This document shows positions 43,521 to 55,379 of a DNA stretch of 64,000 bases, piece by piece; within the stretch, counting starts at the first letter, position 1, and the number at the start of each line of letters is the position of its first letter. The stretch spans positions 14,995,719-15,059,718 of the forward strand of contig NC_091938.1 in assembly GCF_041260155.1 (NCBI RefSeq). Direction: 5' to 3'. Under the pieces are notes generated by a model. That model made no database searches, had not been told where the DNA came from, and saw nothing but the letters and a program-made list of their open reading frames with translations. Both the position numbers and the translations under genes were made by a program. The stretch is from Ptychodera flava (Eukaryota > Hemichordata > Enteropneusta > Ptychoderidae).

Positions 43521-46500
43521 GCGCACTCAACAGGTCATCTGTGTTTTTTTGTATCAATGGGGGACCAAGTGAGTTGACTCATCCATGAAAAGAACCCACG
43601 CTGATAAGCAAACCTAAGTCTCCTTGTCTGTGCCTACGTGTAGTCATTCAGTATAAACAAGTCTATGGGCATTTGTAAGCTAGACAGCTTCTTGGGTACA
43701 GTTTTGCGAACGCTTTGGTCTGCTGTTTTTGTACACTCACTCTGAAGCCTATTGAGTACATAAACTTTTCATTTCACGTTTTTGTTCTAAATGAATACCG
43801 TAAATATCGAATATAACAACAATGTTATTTTCTTTTATGAAGACAACATACGGTTAACAGCGATTTTATAAGGGTCGACGTCAAAATTCAGTGTCTGATA
43901 ATAAGCGTAATTTTTTAAGCTTTGCTCCGAACGCCCCTGCCCCATCCCTTGAAATTGAAATGTTGTATATTGATCAGAGCTTCCCATTATTTCCATATTG
44001 AGATACTTCCAATCATACTAAGGATGGGTAAAATTGCAAATAACAGCAATTTTCATATGAAAACACATTTATTTCAGTTATCAGTAAGACAACAGTCACT
44101 ATAAATATAAACACCAATAGTAACGTGTCTCTTTCAAACGACAAAAACAACAATTTTCCAAGTTGGAATAACAGCATTGGGTTTGATACCGTCGATGTTT
44201 CACCAACTTCATAAGATATTGATGTGGGAGGGACAGTGAGTGTTGACGTATGTCGCCCATTGTGAGGTGTCGATTTCAATGCGAAATCGCTATGGACGAT
44301 TTGAGCGGGATCCTCAAAACTTGCTCCAAGTCTGTGGGATTACCATTTTCAGAAAGAAATGAATTAATTTCTGCATAAGTTGTTTCGAGTAACTCAAGCG
44401 CAAGAGAAGTGAACGCATTCAAATTAATGTGAACTAGTAATTAACTCTGCGAAAGCAAACATCAGAAACAGAGCAAACGATGATAAATCAGTTGAGAATC
44501 TTAGTGAAACATTAAAAAAACGCCAAGCGACTCGTGGGCTACTTCTACTTACCTCGTCAGCCAGGAAGCTGCTAACGCCTTAAACGACTTTCTCACGTTT
44601 ATATTTTTGATCCACCAGAGACGATTGGCAACATCGTGCACTTTGGCCAATGATTTTCCCAGGTGCTGTTTCAGATTTGCATCCCTTGACTTATTCGTCA
44701 GCTTTGAGAAATTTGTCAACGGATTTTATACAGTGTGCGAGGAGAACGATAGCAGAAGTTCAGTGGCACTTTACCAAGCTGCAGCGATGTCCCTTTTCAA
44801 CTAATATTTTATAAACGACCTAGTAAAGAGATTCAGATGCACTCTTGCAAATGACATCGTTCCTTTCATTGTTTCTAGTAATTACGGCTCTCGATCGACA
44901 AAGTCGAAAGGGATTTCAGTGGCTTAGAATTTCTGTTTTGATCAATACACTACAACATACGGAAAATGCACAACTGTTCTACGCTAGTTTACTGAAATAC
45001 CTGTAGCATGCTGGGTTTGGCCCCGATTGAGCACGCAGTCTACGTTCACGAAGAAAACAAACTCGTTACGTGACAAACGTCACGTCTCGCATCACCGTTT
45101 GACAAGGCGACTTTCAAGCGAACAAACAAAACGATCGCCAAACTCCACGTGCCAGACATTGACATGGGAAGATCCTAGAATTATATTAGGGTACTTTTCG
45201 TGAAGGATATTGTAATTCTATGACGGTCATAAACAGTTCTCGATACGAAAATTCATAGGAGCGCGTGGTGCGATCGCAGTAACGACGTCAATATGTAAGC
45301 TTGAGATTAACATTCGCAAAGGTGCAATTTGATTTCTCATTTTCAAGCATGGCTATAAGCTAAACGACCATTTACCATAAATCACTGTTCTTGTGTCACG
45401 TGACCATTCGTGTTGTTTGAACTCGACTGTAGTTGCTCGACAAGTATTTTCCGTTTTCCATTTCCAATGAACTCATTTGTATATCGGTCTGATTTTCACA
45501 TTTATGTAACTGTGTCAATCTAGGAATAAATCGTTAATCTTAGCTACAATTAACTTCGTCCAATACAAGACGAACTGTCTGACCAAGTAAACATGACACG
45601 CTTATATTTGTAAGAACACGTGATTTTTGGTAAGACCGGTTGAAATTAGGTAATGAGCCCTATTTTCCCTTCAAAGATTGAGTTTATTATGGTTATTTGA
45701 AGGATATTTCAACTGCTGACCATGAAACAGTTTTTGATGAGTGTCAACGTTTGCAACTTTTCACATATGTTTTCCGATAGCGACATCAATTGACCGAATG
45801 CGTCTTCGTCTTGCCATTTCTTAGGAAAAAAGGCTGGCCATTATGCATTTATTATGATAAGATGAAATATTTTATCAGAACCCTTAAGGTTAATTAAATC
45901 GGCGGAACCTCCCTTTAAAAGGGCGTGAAGCTATGGCGGCGTTCTTGTGTAACTGGACACAAACAGGCAGCACAAGGGCACACGCTCCAGAAAATGCCAC
46001 GTTTTAGTTTTTTTCTGGTTGCAAAAACGCAGACAGGCTGTCAAGCGGTCAGCGCGATGCTGTTACACGTTGCCGATCGAACTCTGTGGTTATATTCAAA
46101 TACTAACGCGACTGGAAGACAAATTTTAGAAAATTCGCGAGTTAGTGGTACGGAATCAATGACCGTTGAACCGACCGTCAATCAAACGCTTGTATAAACT
46201 CTGTTTGCGGGATTAACAAAGGTGACAAAAGGTTGAGATCAGTTTGTGCACTTAATGTTATAGAAATCAACATCGTACTGGCCAGGTGTTTGACTAGGAG
46301 GAGAACTCCACGAATGCGAAAAACTGGGATTGAAAATTGCGGCTAATTAAATCGGCCAAATAAACGCGTCACAGATAAACATGCAAACAGAAAATAAAGA
46401 TACACATACACGTTGACTTCTAAAAAGTGTTGAAAATTGCGTGAGAAAAGTTGTAAATCTACCAAAATGAAGAGACTGAGGATAACGTCAAAATACACTG

Positions 46501-46789
46501 AAGTTTGTCGACTAAAATGAGCATTAAAAGTCTCAAAGATTGAGAGATTTAAGAAACCTATTAATATGGGCAACCGGAAGTCTCCGCCTAGACGCTTCTG
46601 TCAAGTCGTCTGTCATCAAACTCGTCTAAGAGGAGGTATTTCATCAGACAAGATGAGACTTTATTTCTTTGTGAGGCAACCGTGATAAATAGCATCAGTG
46701 ACTGCTGAGTAGTACCCATTAAGAAACTCGCATTCGTACTGAATATGGACGCACGTCGCAGAAAAGCGATATAATTATCATAACATAAA
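43521..46789. other. Long stretch without a supported gene
   Basis: AT-rich, only short frames. The 90-codon frame at 45925-46197 has no family match. Nothing here resembles a selenoprotein exon, so the two copies are separated by mobile DNA alone as far as I can see. Confidence 0.5.
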
Positions 46790-47157
46790 TAAAACGTTTA
46801 GAAGCTAAGAATGCGCCTCGGGGACAGAGATTAGAACTATCACACTTTTACGATTTTTTTCTGATCTACCATTTTTGAGGACTCATTCTAAAGCTCTTGG
46901 TATAAGAACATTGTTTTATCGTTTAGTGTTTCGGAAATTGAAAATTTTATTTTTCTCCATAGAGTTAACATAGGGATGGCGGCCATTTTGAATTTCAAAT
47001 ATCAGTAAATTTTGAGTAATTTGTTTCTCTACTATCAAAATGTGCGTGATGACACCCGATTTTATTCAAGTTCTTGATTTTGAAAGTGAATGTTGAAAGA
47101 TTTAAGGAAAGTTTGAACAAAAGTTTTTTTTTTCTTTCGAGACGCATACAACCTTGA
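46790..47157 (+). mobile_element. MITE family A, copy 3 (next to start of selenoprotein copy 2)
   Basis: Carries the family block ATGGCGGCCATTTTGAATTT and the end words GCGCCTCGGGGACAGA and GAGACGCATACAACCTT. It ends about 38 bp before the ATG at 47195, so the 5'UTR or core promoter of copy 2 probably lies inside it. Copy 1 has no such element upstream. Confidence 0.7.
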
Positions 47158-47194
47158 TAGTGTCTTTCTATTTCTTGAATTCCATCTTATAGCA

Positions 47195-47461
47195 ATGGAC
47201 GATCTCTTGAAAGACAGAGACCTAACTTTGAAGATTGCGCGTCGACTGAGAGACGTAATGAGAAGTGATGATTTCACGCAAGCTTACATCGACGCAGGCG
47301 ACCCTAGTAAGGGAGACCCATCGTTAATCGTTGCAAGGATGACAGCTGCGCGTTCAAAGTATCTTCAAAAGGTACTTGATGAATTTGGTATCAGCAACAT
47401 AGGTGCTGACGTTTGCGTGGTGAACAGAGAAATAATCAGATGCTATGAAAACGACGAAGAG
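47195..47461 (+). CDS. DIO-like: Selenoprotein copy 2, exon 1
   Basis: 89 codons from ATG to GAG, donor GTTAGT (copy 1 has GTTGGT at the same place). Begins MDDLLKDRDLTLKIARRL. It carries two cysteines (in DVCVV and IRCYE) that copy 1 lacks at those positions. Confidence 0.84.
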
Positions 47462-50400
47462 GTTAGTGTGGTCATTATTACCTGATAATGCTTTGGTCGA
47501 CCGTTATAGCGTCCTTTTTACGAGACCTATACATCGTTTCTATATTTCTAAGAATGCTAGCAATAACTCTTGGGCATATCGACCGGGAATGAATTTCTAT
47601 TCTACTAGAGCTTCGGAACTTTCATTGAATGCTTATTGCATACATTCATCAGCTTCGTAGTACGATGTTAATCTAGACACGATTAAAATGCACCCTAATC
47701 ATCAGGAAATTCAGCGAAATCCAAATATTAACAAAATGATGATTTTATGATTCAAGATCAGTAGTACAACTGCTGTCCCTATAACCTATGTTCATAACAT
47801 CTTCTGATTGATAATGAATGTTACGTTATTTATGATGGCGTTTTATATGCTGTGGGGGACAATGGCATTGTTTGATTGGAAATAATTATCAATTTGGGTG
47901 TTCTCTTGAAAACATTTTGATTACGAAATTTTGCACTTGCAGTAAAATGACACTGCATTCTTTATTTTCAGATAAGAGGTCTGCTCATGGAGACTGTCAA
48001 TGCAGAAAGCTTTCATATGCAGGCCATCGAAGTCGGTAGTTTAGTTCCAGAAATATCCCTGGTTGACGTTGAAACGAGGCAGGACGTACCCATTTTGAAT
48101 CTCTCCACATCTATGAATAAACCTTTGGTATTCATTGCCTCCTCCTTATCTTGACCTCCATTGAGAGTAAGCGAAACTCTTCAATACTCTTAGTTCAGCA
48201 TAATTCCGTTAAGTTATAGAGCTCAGGAGGTGTTGTTTGAATATAGTGTAAACTGGAATAAGGGAGCGTTCAGTTATTACGGCCGGGATGGGCCGGCAAA
48301 ATTCAGGGGGTCACCTTAAATTTGAAAACTGCAAGGGGGGGGGGGTCATGTATTTTCAAAACAGCTCAGAGGGGGGGGGGGTCACTTAATTTTCATAAGT
48401 ATCCGTCTCCTCAAAAAGCAGTATCAGTGTTCAGAAATATTCTGAGAGATGAAAATGATTTGCTGCATGATTTCATTCTCTTAAGTCATTTAACTATAAA
48501 TCTGAACAAAAGTATAATTATATGTCACATGAACATCTTGACTAGGCAACTCTTACGCTTGTCTTATTGTAAATCGAGCTCACTGAGGGCAATGAACAAT
48601 TGCTATTACAGTGGTTTGCTTTGAAGCATTGGGATTAGACGAACTAGAAATATTGTCTAAACGAGGTGTTGCCAATACTGTCGGGGAGGGGTGCAATTAA
48701 CAGCTAAGCGGTAACAAGAGTCAATCATAAAAAAATCAACTCTGCAAAAGTTGAACCATTGTCTAGCAGACGGTCAGACGTAGTCTAAACAACACCACCA
48801 CATATGTCAAACCACTGTCCAAGTCTTATCAATTGTTTTAAGGTGTAGTTCTTTTGACTACATCTGACCTCCTGCAAGACAATGTTTCAACTTTGGCAGA
48901 GTTGATTTCTCTGTGGTCGACTTGAATTACATCTCAGCTGACAATTACAACAGACAGTTTTGACAACACCTCTATTTAGACAATATGTCTACTTCGCTTA
49001 ATACCAATGCTTCAAAGCAAACCACTGTACTTACATATTAGAGATATAGCAAGTTTTGTCATGGAAATTATTTAACAGCTACCTGTAGACTACTAGTACC
49101 TTGAAAAGTGAAATTTTTGTCATCTTAAAAGAGGGGGTCATCGATTTTTTGGTGCAATTGGTAGGGGTCACTTATTTAGACTGATGCACAGGAATAATTT
49201 GCCGGCCCAACCCCGGCCATAACAACTGAACGCTCCCTAACCTTAAGAATTACTGACAATGTTTTCTGCGGCAGCTGAGAGAATTTCTGAAGCCATACTC
49301 GAACATTTTAATTTTATCAAACCAGACAAAAATAGTACCTGGTTTATCCACGTGCAAACTTCAAAACTATTGATGCAACTATCTACTATCTTACATAATT
49401 TGAAAGAAGAATATTATACCTTCAATGAATGCTGTGTAACTTTACTGTGTAGCAATCGTGGACATATGAAGCAAGAAAGCTGTACCCTTAATTGCTATAT
49501 ATGGCACAAATACATATGGAGGAAAATTGTCTCAGGTGCAACCATGTCAATTTTGAACAAAGTATATCAATAGCAGTGAGCGATATACTCAGCAATAGAT
49601 GTTTAACAACTGGTCGTCTCTCTGAGCGACAAAAATTGTTGTCGTTCAGACCCAGTTAAACGTACATCGGTTGAAAGTCTCCCAAATAGGTAAATCCCAT
49701 GGGAGAATAATCTGACTTGTCACTGATAAATCCTGCTCTGGATGTCATCAGCGCTAGGTACCTCAAAACGTTGATATGTTGAGATGCTTCCCTCAATCAA
49801 CCAAGCTCAAGGCCGACGAAAAGTCATAACAGTTTCAATATCATCTCCCAAATGAGTTCACAGAAATCACAAAACTTTACCGAAGATTGAATTTCACATC
49901 CACCGGTTCTCTTTCCGTCGTAGGCCATTATTCATAGTGGCTTGCTGAAGAAACTGCACGACGACTTCAAAGACATAGTAGATATCTATTTGGTCTATTT
50001 GATGGAAGCGCACCCAAAAGGTACACCTCTAGATTTAGGCCCTCAGTATAGCATGATTGACCAGCATGAAGCATTAGAAGACAGGATTGCAGCAGCGAAG
50101 TGAGTTTTTGATATCGTGTCTCAAGAATATTGCCTAGGGCGTCATGAAAGACTTTTTCTCAAACTTTGCCAAATGAAACTTTCAATCATTCTCTTACAAA
50201 ATCAACAGTAATAATCGGGGGTCACCATCTAAGGTTTGGAACTAGCGAAACAAATTACTGAACATTTTGTGATATTTGAAATTCAAAATTGTCACCATCC
50301 CTGTGTTCACTTTATGGGGGCAAATAAAATTTTGGACTTTCGAAAAACTAAGACAGTGAAAATTGTTCTTTCTCTAAGAGCTTTAAAATTAGCCCTTACA

Positions 50401-50998
50401 AGTGGTAGAGAAAGAATTGTAGAAATTTGAGAGTCAGAATATCTGCCCCCGAGGCGCTTCCTACCATAAGACAACAAGAAACGGTCAGAGACATCGAGTG
50501 ATGACTCAATCAATCCACATTTCTATAAATATGAATTTATATTTTTATACATGTGTGAAAGAGCGCGTTTGTATGACCTATAGGCTGTGTCTGTCTGTCT
50601 GTCTGTCTGTCTGTCTGCATGCATGCATGTGGCATGCATGCATGCAAGTATGTTGTATGTGTCATATAATTTTACTCGATCGGCACACTAGCACTGGCAT
50701 AAGTATTAATAGCAGCTCTATCGCTTCTTAATTTTGCAGGATGCTCATTGAAATAGAAACTGAGTACAACACTTTTACCAGTGACATGACAGATGATTCC
50801 AAAGTCCGTGTTGTACTGGATAACATGGATAATACCTTTTATCACGTGTTTGCAGTCATGCCAGATAGAGTGGTGGTGATAGAAAACAAAAAGCTATCAT
50901 ACCTTGGTCTAGATATCACAGAGCAAGGAAGAACCAATTCTTTGATGACTGACGAGGTGCGTGGTTGGATTTTGAAAAGATTTAGTATGACAAGCTAG
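47195..50998 (+). CDS. DIO-like: Deiodinase-like selenoprotein, copy 2 (four exons, in-frame UGA)
   Basis: Join 47195-47461, 47972-48166, 49924-50099 and 50740-50998 (298 residues, TAG stop). Exon lengths and intron phases are identical to copy 1; by eye the proteins match at roughly half of positions. TGA at 48152-48154 is codon 150, in PLVFIASSLSUPPLR. YLMEAHP and QHEALEDR carry the two deiodinase histidines, and DNMDNTF and MTDEVRGWI close the fold. The N-terminal 89 residues share DRDLTLKIA and DEFGIS with copy 1 and again show no membrane segment. The residue two before Sec is Leu instead of Cys. The start context is GCAATGG, and the ATG lies about 38 bp after a MITE. Introns hold a Harbinger MITE, a nested mariner MITE and another MITE copy. 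A SECIS follows the stop. Both copies look intact, arguing against a pseudogene. Confidence 0.87.
47972..48166 (+). CDS. DIO-like: Selenoprotein copy 2, exon 2 (Sec exon)
   Basis: Acceptor TTATTTTCAG, donor GTAAGC after AGA. The TGA is again the 61st codon of a 65-codon exon. VPEISLVDVET and LSTS are shared with copy 1. Confidence 0.86.
48262..49237. mobile_element. PIF/Harbinger-like MITE, copy C3 (intron 2 of selenoprotein copy 2)
   Basis: 976 bp, bounded by GGGAGCGTTCAGTTATTACG and its inverted match ending CTGAACGCTCCC, with TAA duplicated on both sides (48259-48261 and 49238-49240). A TWA target copy and GGG-starting ends are the Harbinger pattern. No transposase reading frame. It matches the other end of element 37787-39543 in reverse orientation and is itself interrupted by a mariner-like MITE. 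Confidence 0.78.
48609..49027. mobile_element. Tc1/mariner-like MITE nested in C3
   Basis: 419 bp with inverted ends starting CAGTGGTTTGCTTTGAAGCA and ending in its complement, flanked by TA on both sides. Matching inner words (TTGTCTAAACGAGGTGTTG and CAACACCTCTATTTAGACAA) extend the repeats to about 60 bp. CAGTG ends with TA targets are typical of Tc1/mariner. There is no coding capacity. Confidence 0.72.
49924..50099 (+). CDS. DIO-like: Selenoprotein copy 2, exon 3
   Basis: Acceptor CGTCGTAG, donor GTGAGT after AA (phase 2). Encodes IIHSGLLKKLHDDFKDIV, DIYLVYLMEAHP and DQHEALEDR, matching copy 1 and the deiodinase histidine region. Confidence 0.85.
50125..50465 (-). mobile_element. MITE family A, copy 4 (intron 3 of selenoprotein copy 2)
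   Basis: Reverse-oriented family A copy beginning about 25 bp after the donor of exon 3. Shared words include CATCCCTGTGTT, TTGAAATTCAAAATTG and ATTGTAGAAATTTGAGAGTC. Confidence 0.68.
50587..50647. repeat. (GTCT)n and (GCAT)n microsatellites
   Basis: About 30 bp of GTCT followed by GCATGC repeats in intron 3 of selenoprotein copy 2. Copy 1 has different tetranucleotide arrays in the same intron. Confidence 0.93.
50740..50998 (+). CDS. DIO-like: Selenoprotein copy 2, exon 4
   Basis: Acceptor AATTTTGCAG; first base completes the Lys codon. Encodes MLIEIETEYNTFTSD, DNMDNTFYHVF, VVVIENKKLSYLG and MTDEVRGWI, ending at TAG. Confidence 0.86.
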
Positions 50999-51630
50999 GG
51001 TGTTTTACAAGTAGAGAACTGTTTAGGAAAGAAATACTATGCGTAATAGAAATACTTTTCACTGATTTATCTTATATAGCTTACAACATTACATGACAAA
51101 TTTTCACCTTAAATGAAGGCAGGAACAGAATGATGGCATTTATCCAATTTTAGACTTGTAAAACATTTTTAAAGATATCCATTAAAAAAGCAACAAAAGA
51201 GTATCATCGACTAAATCGCTGGTGATTTAATCGACACTTCTTTAAACAGGTGGTAAAATAAACTGTTGACTCGGCAAAGTAACTGTGTTACTTTGAAAAC
51301 AAGATATATTTCATCCATTTCTCTTCACATGTTTTATGTAATGTTTAAGTGCAAATTTTCGCTGCAATTTCTCAAAGGAAGCCTTTAAGAATGATTCGAG
51401 AAAAAAGATAATATTGCACGAGGATTCTCCACCATGTCCATTCTTGAGTCAGTGAGATGTTCCAAAACTGAAGACTTCTAGTTAAAATAGGTAGGTATAA
51501 AGGAAAGTGAATTGCCCAATTTAATAATCGAAGAATCAACGGTTTCATGTTAAAGTTATAAAAGTTGTGTCCGAAATGCGGATGAAGTACATTTTTCTGA
51601 TATAGTAGCAATATATTGATTGAGAAGTTT

Positions 51631-51694
51631 GGTGATATGATGACGTCACGCAAGTAAGTGTAGCACACCTTGCATGACTGACAGGGCCATCACC
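51631..51694 (+). promoter_or_regulatory. SECIS element of copy 2
   Basis: Helix I is GGTGAT (51631-51636) with ATCACC (51689-51694). The ATGA core (51640-51643) faces TGA (51679-51681), and the unpaired AA (51656-51657) again lies 12 nt after the ATGA. Helix II includes GCAAG with CTTGC, where copy 1 has GTTAG with CTTTC. In helix I a T-A pair of copy 1 is a G-C pair here. Invariant stretches are ATGACGTCA, GTAAGTGTA and CATGACTGA. Confidence 0.83.
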
Positions 51695-52055
51695 TTAAGT
51701 CAATCTCTGTATTTCTGTCCATTTCGAGAAAATGTTTTGTAACGTGTTTTTGCATTAACCGGTCTTATGGATATTTGTTTTCTTTTCTGATGCGAGTGTG
51801 CTGCTTATTAGGAAACATTTGTAAGCATGTCTTGTCAATTTATTTTCTACATTGTAGCCGACTATTTCTGAAAAGATTGATAAAAGATAAGTAAATGATT
51901 AATGAAGCTACAACTCCTTGGTATCCTTAACAATAGGAACGCCGGACGTACGAAAGACTGGCTGCAAATATTCCGAACAACATGTCTGAAATACATGTAA
52001 AGATTCCAGATTCGATCCGCTCATAAATACACATGTTACTGTACTTTATTCAAGA

Positions 52056-52945
52056 CATACTGTCAGTTTATTGACGAATATATATTTTGCATTGATATGA
52101 TTGGATGAACGTGGTACAGATTATCTCCTATAGTATGTAGCCGTACTCGGTGGCAGTACAATGATTAGTTGTAGGGACAAATTTGGAGCGGGGTCAAATG
52201 TCTCAATAAATTAATGATTGGGTAAACGTATTGCTCTGTGTATGTTGTATTTCATGAAATTTGATGGCAAAGCTTTAAGATAAGAGATGCATATGTTTAT
52301 TGTATTATACATTCCTTAAATTCATCCTAAATAAACTTCACAAAACTGTGCGAATAACACCTTCAAAAGTGCAAAATCACTTTGCACTATTCCGTTATTA
52401 ATCAGTTCTTTGTGTAACAAAAAGATGAACCCAAAATGGCCCGCCTACACTATAAAATGTGCACGTGAGATTTAGAGACAAATCCGATACAACATACTGT
52501 CAGTTTATTGACGGATTTATATTTTGTGTTGATATACTTGGTGAACGTGATACCGATTATCTCCTGTAATATGTAGCCGTACTTAATGGCAGTAAAATGA
52601 TTATTTAGAGCGGGGTCAAATGTCTAAATAAATTAATGGTTGGGTAAATGCATTGCTTTGTGCTTTGTGTATGTTGTATTTCATAAATTTGATGGCAAAG
52701 CTTTAAGATAAGAGGTACATATGTTTATTTTATTATACATTCCTTAAATTCATCCTAAATAAACTTCACAAAACTATGCGAACAACACCTTCGAAACTGC
52801 AAAATCACTTTGCACTATTCCGTTATCACTGTTATCAATCAGACAGTTCTTTCTGTAACCAAAAGATGAGCCAGAAATGGCCCGCCTACACATAGGTTAA
52901 ACTATAAAATGTGCACGTGAGATTCAGAGACAAATCCGATACAAC
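52056..52945. repeat. Tandem duplication, unit about 437 bp
   Basis: Unit 1 (52056-52492) and unit 2 (52493-52945) both begin CATACTGTCAGTTTATTGACG and end AGACAAATCCGATACAAC. They differ by scattered substitutions and short indels, so the duplication is not brand new. It begins about 360 bp after the SECIS of copy 2 and carries AATAAA words that could serve as polyadenylation signals. Confidence 0.88.
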
Positions 52946-53356
52946 GCAGGCAGACAATCATACAAGCTTTCAAAGTGACTGTTGTTACTTGACGAAAGAA
53001 CGGCAACAGTCGGTATCGTCTATCAAATAACTTCATTGTCTAGGTAGATCAATTCGTTCCCGTCGAAAACGAACTGAACTTGAGGCAATGACCTTATGGT
53101 GACTTTGAGCTACGGAACAACCTCACCTAGAACAGAAAGTGCGTTCATGACCCTTTAGTTTGGCCACATGCATTAAATTCAAGCAGGGTCACATTCCTCA
53201 ACAGGTGGTTTCAGATGTATCATATGTGTAATCATGGGACTATAGCCTTTCGTGAGTCGTGTAAAGATTTCAGATCAAACATTTTGATATCCTCAGAAAC
53301 CGACGCCGTAGTCCATCTTATCGATGATAGACATCTTGGACCGACGGTCACCCTGC
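52946..53356. other. No gene seen
   Basis: Non-coding spacer between the 437 bp tandem duplication and the ~640 bp duplication. Confidence 0.5.
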
Positions 53357-54004
53357 TATCAAATTGTAAAGGAATGTTCTTGCTGTTCTGACAGGATTAA
53401 GAGGAACTTCTGACCACAGTACGCGTAGATGGAGTAAATATATAGATCAGGCGACACAGGAATTAACGTTGCGCTCGAAACTTTATTTCCCCAGGTCAGC
53501 CTGATGGCTGCCTGGGGCAACCCTTCGCTCCGAGAGCCTGGAGATATGCTCACTCCAAGGCCCCCAAGGTCCGACTCCCAAATTTACAATACTTTGTCGA
53601 CAAGAAAACTTGCCAACGCTTGTTTCACAATGATTAATACATAGTATGCATGAGACATGTCACAACACCATTGTTTTAAATCCAAGCTGTGAAAATATGA
53701 AAAGCGATACTTAACAGCTACAGTTCTGATAAAAGTTCGACTACATTGTCTTTCTATTGTCCAACCTTGCGTGAGACATTTCATGCATAATCATAGGAAT
53801 TCACGAGACATGCGGATGCCTGGAATGGCGTTGCCATTGAATTTAAACAGAAGAGACTCGAAAATGTAAATTTGCCGCCAATTTTGAAGAATTACACCTC
53901 CGGTAAATCGTGGGAATTCAAGCCCAAGTGGCGAAATTTTGAAATTTGGCGAATTACTAGAATGAAGATTTACAGTAACCGGTGCAAATTATAGAAACAT
54001 GACA
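53357..54004. repeat. Segmental duplication, copy 1 (648 bp)
   Basis: Near-identical to 54562-55187, in direct orientation with a 557 bp spacer. Includes a 29 bp near-palindrome beginning CCCCAGGTCAGCC that is absent from copy 2. The two minus frames inside it are not recognisable genes. Confidence 0.92.
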
Positions 54005-54561
54005 TCGTTCTTTCTCCCACAAAGGCTTGCCCTCAAGCTTATAAAAGGTGTCTAAAATATGGATAGAATACAAAAATATTACATTTACACAAAATACACA
54101 AGGAAAGTACAGAATTTCAGAAGAACATAAAGTGGAAAGTACAATTTTTGTTTGTAATTAGAAACATGACATCGTTATTTGAAAATAATCGAATAATGTA
54201 TGTGTTGCAGTGCTGATAGCAGATGTATACAAGCTGTATCGGGCAATGTCCGCGGTTATGTTTGTGATCAAAAGTTTCTCCCAGTGAGATCCGTTTCTAG
54301 AACAATTTCGATTACCATATTGACGATGTTCAAATTTAAAAACTAACTATTCAACTCTCCAACCCCCCAACCCTTCGTATCGGAGACGTCTTACGCGTAG
54401 CACTGCAGCGTCGGTAATTCTCGTAGCTCTATAATTATCTTCTCTTAATAAAAAAACAACACTCCCAACCCCCAAACCAACCCGCGTAGATGAGGCTTCG
54501 TATACAATAAAGACAAACGAGTGTAAATAATTAGATTTCTCTGTGCCCGGATTCTCCACCA

Positions 54562-55187
54562 TATCAAATTGTAAAGGAATGTTCTTGCTGTTCTGACAGG
54601 ATTAAGAGGAACTTCTGACCACAGTACGCGTAGATGGAGTAAATATATAGATCAGGCGACACAGGAATTAACGTTGCGCTCGAAACTTTATTTCCTGGGG
54701 CAACCCTTCGCTCCGAGAGCCTGGAGATATGCTCACTCCAAGGCCCCCAAGGTCCGACTCCCAAATTTACAATACTTTGTCGACAAGAAAACTTGCCAAC
54801 GCTTGTTTCACAATGATTAATACATAGTATGCATGAGACATGTCACAACACCATTGTTTTAAATCCAAGCTGTGAAAATATGAAAAGCGATACTTAGCAG
54901 CTACAGTTCTGATAAAAGTTCGACTACATTGTCTTTCTATTGTCCAACCTTGCGTGAGACATTTCATGCATAATCATAGGAATTCACGAGACATGCGGAT
55001 GCCTGGAATGGCGTTGCCATTGAATTTAAACAGAAGAGACTCGAAAATGTAAATTTGCCGCCAATTTTGAAGAATTACACCTCCGGTAAATCGTGGGAAT
55101 TCAAGCCCAAGTGGCGAAATTTTGAAATTTGGCGAATTACTAGAATGAAGATTTACAGTAACCGGTGCAAATTATAGAAACATGACA
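54562..55187. repeat. Segmental duplication, copy 2 (626 bp)
   Basis: Matches 53357-54004 almost base for base apart from a 22 bp loss at the near-palindrome and a handful of substitutions, so the event is recent. The word GAAACATGACATCGTT also occurs in the spacer near 54162, hinting at a longer original unit. Confidence 0.92.
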
Positions 55188-55379
55188 CTGCCAAACTCTC
55201 ACGTAAATTAGAACTACCAAATAAAGGAGTCGGTAGCTGTTGACTCGACAATGTTCCTTGACCAGGCAACCTAAAGTTATTACGAAGGAATAGGCCATTG
55301 TTTTTGACACGTGCTAGCTCTAAAACATGTTACCCTGTCCCATTACCAAAACAAACAAACAAACAAAAAACAAAAAAAA

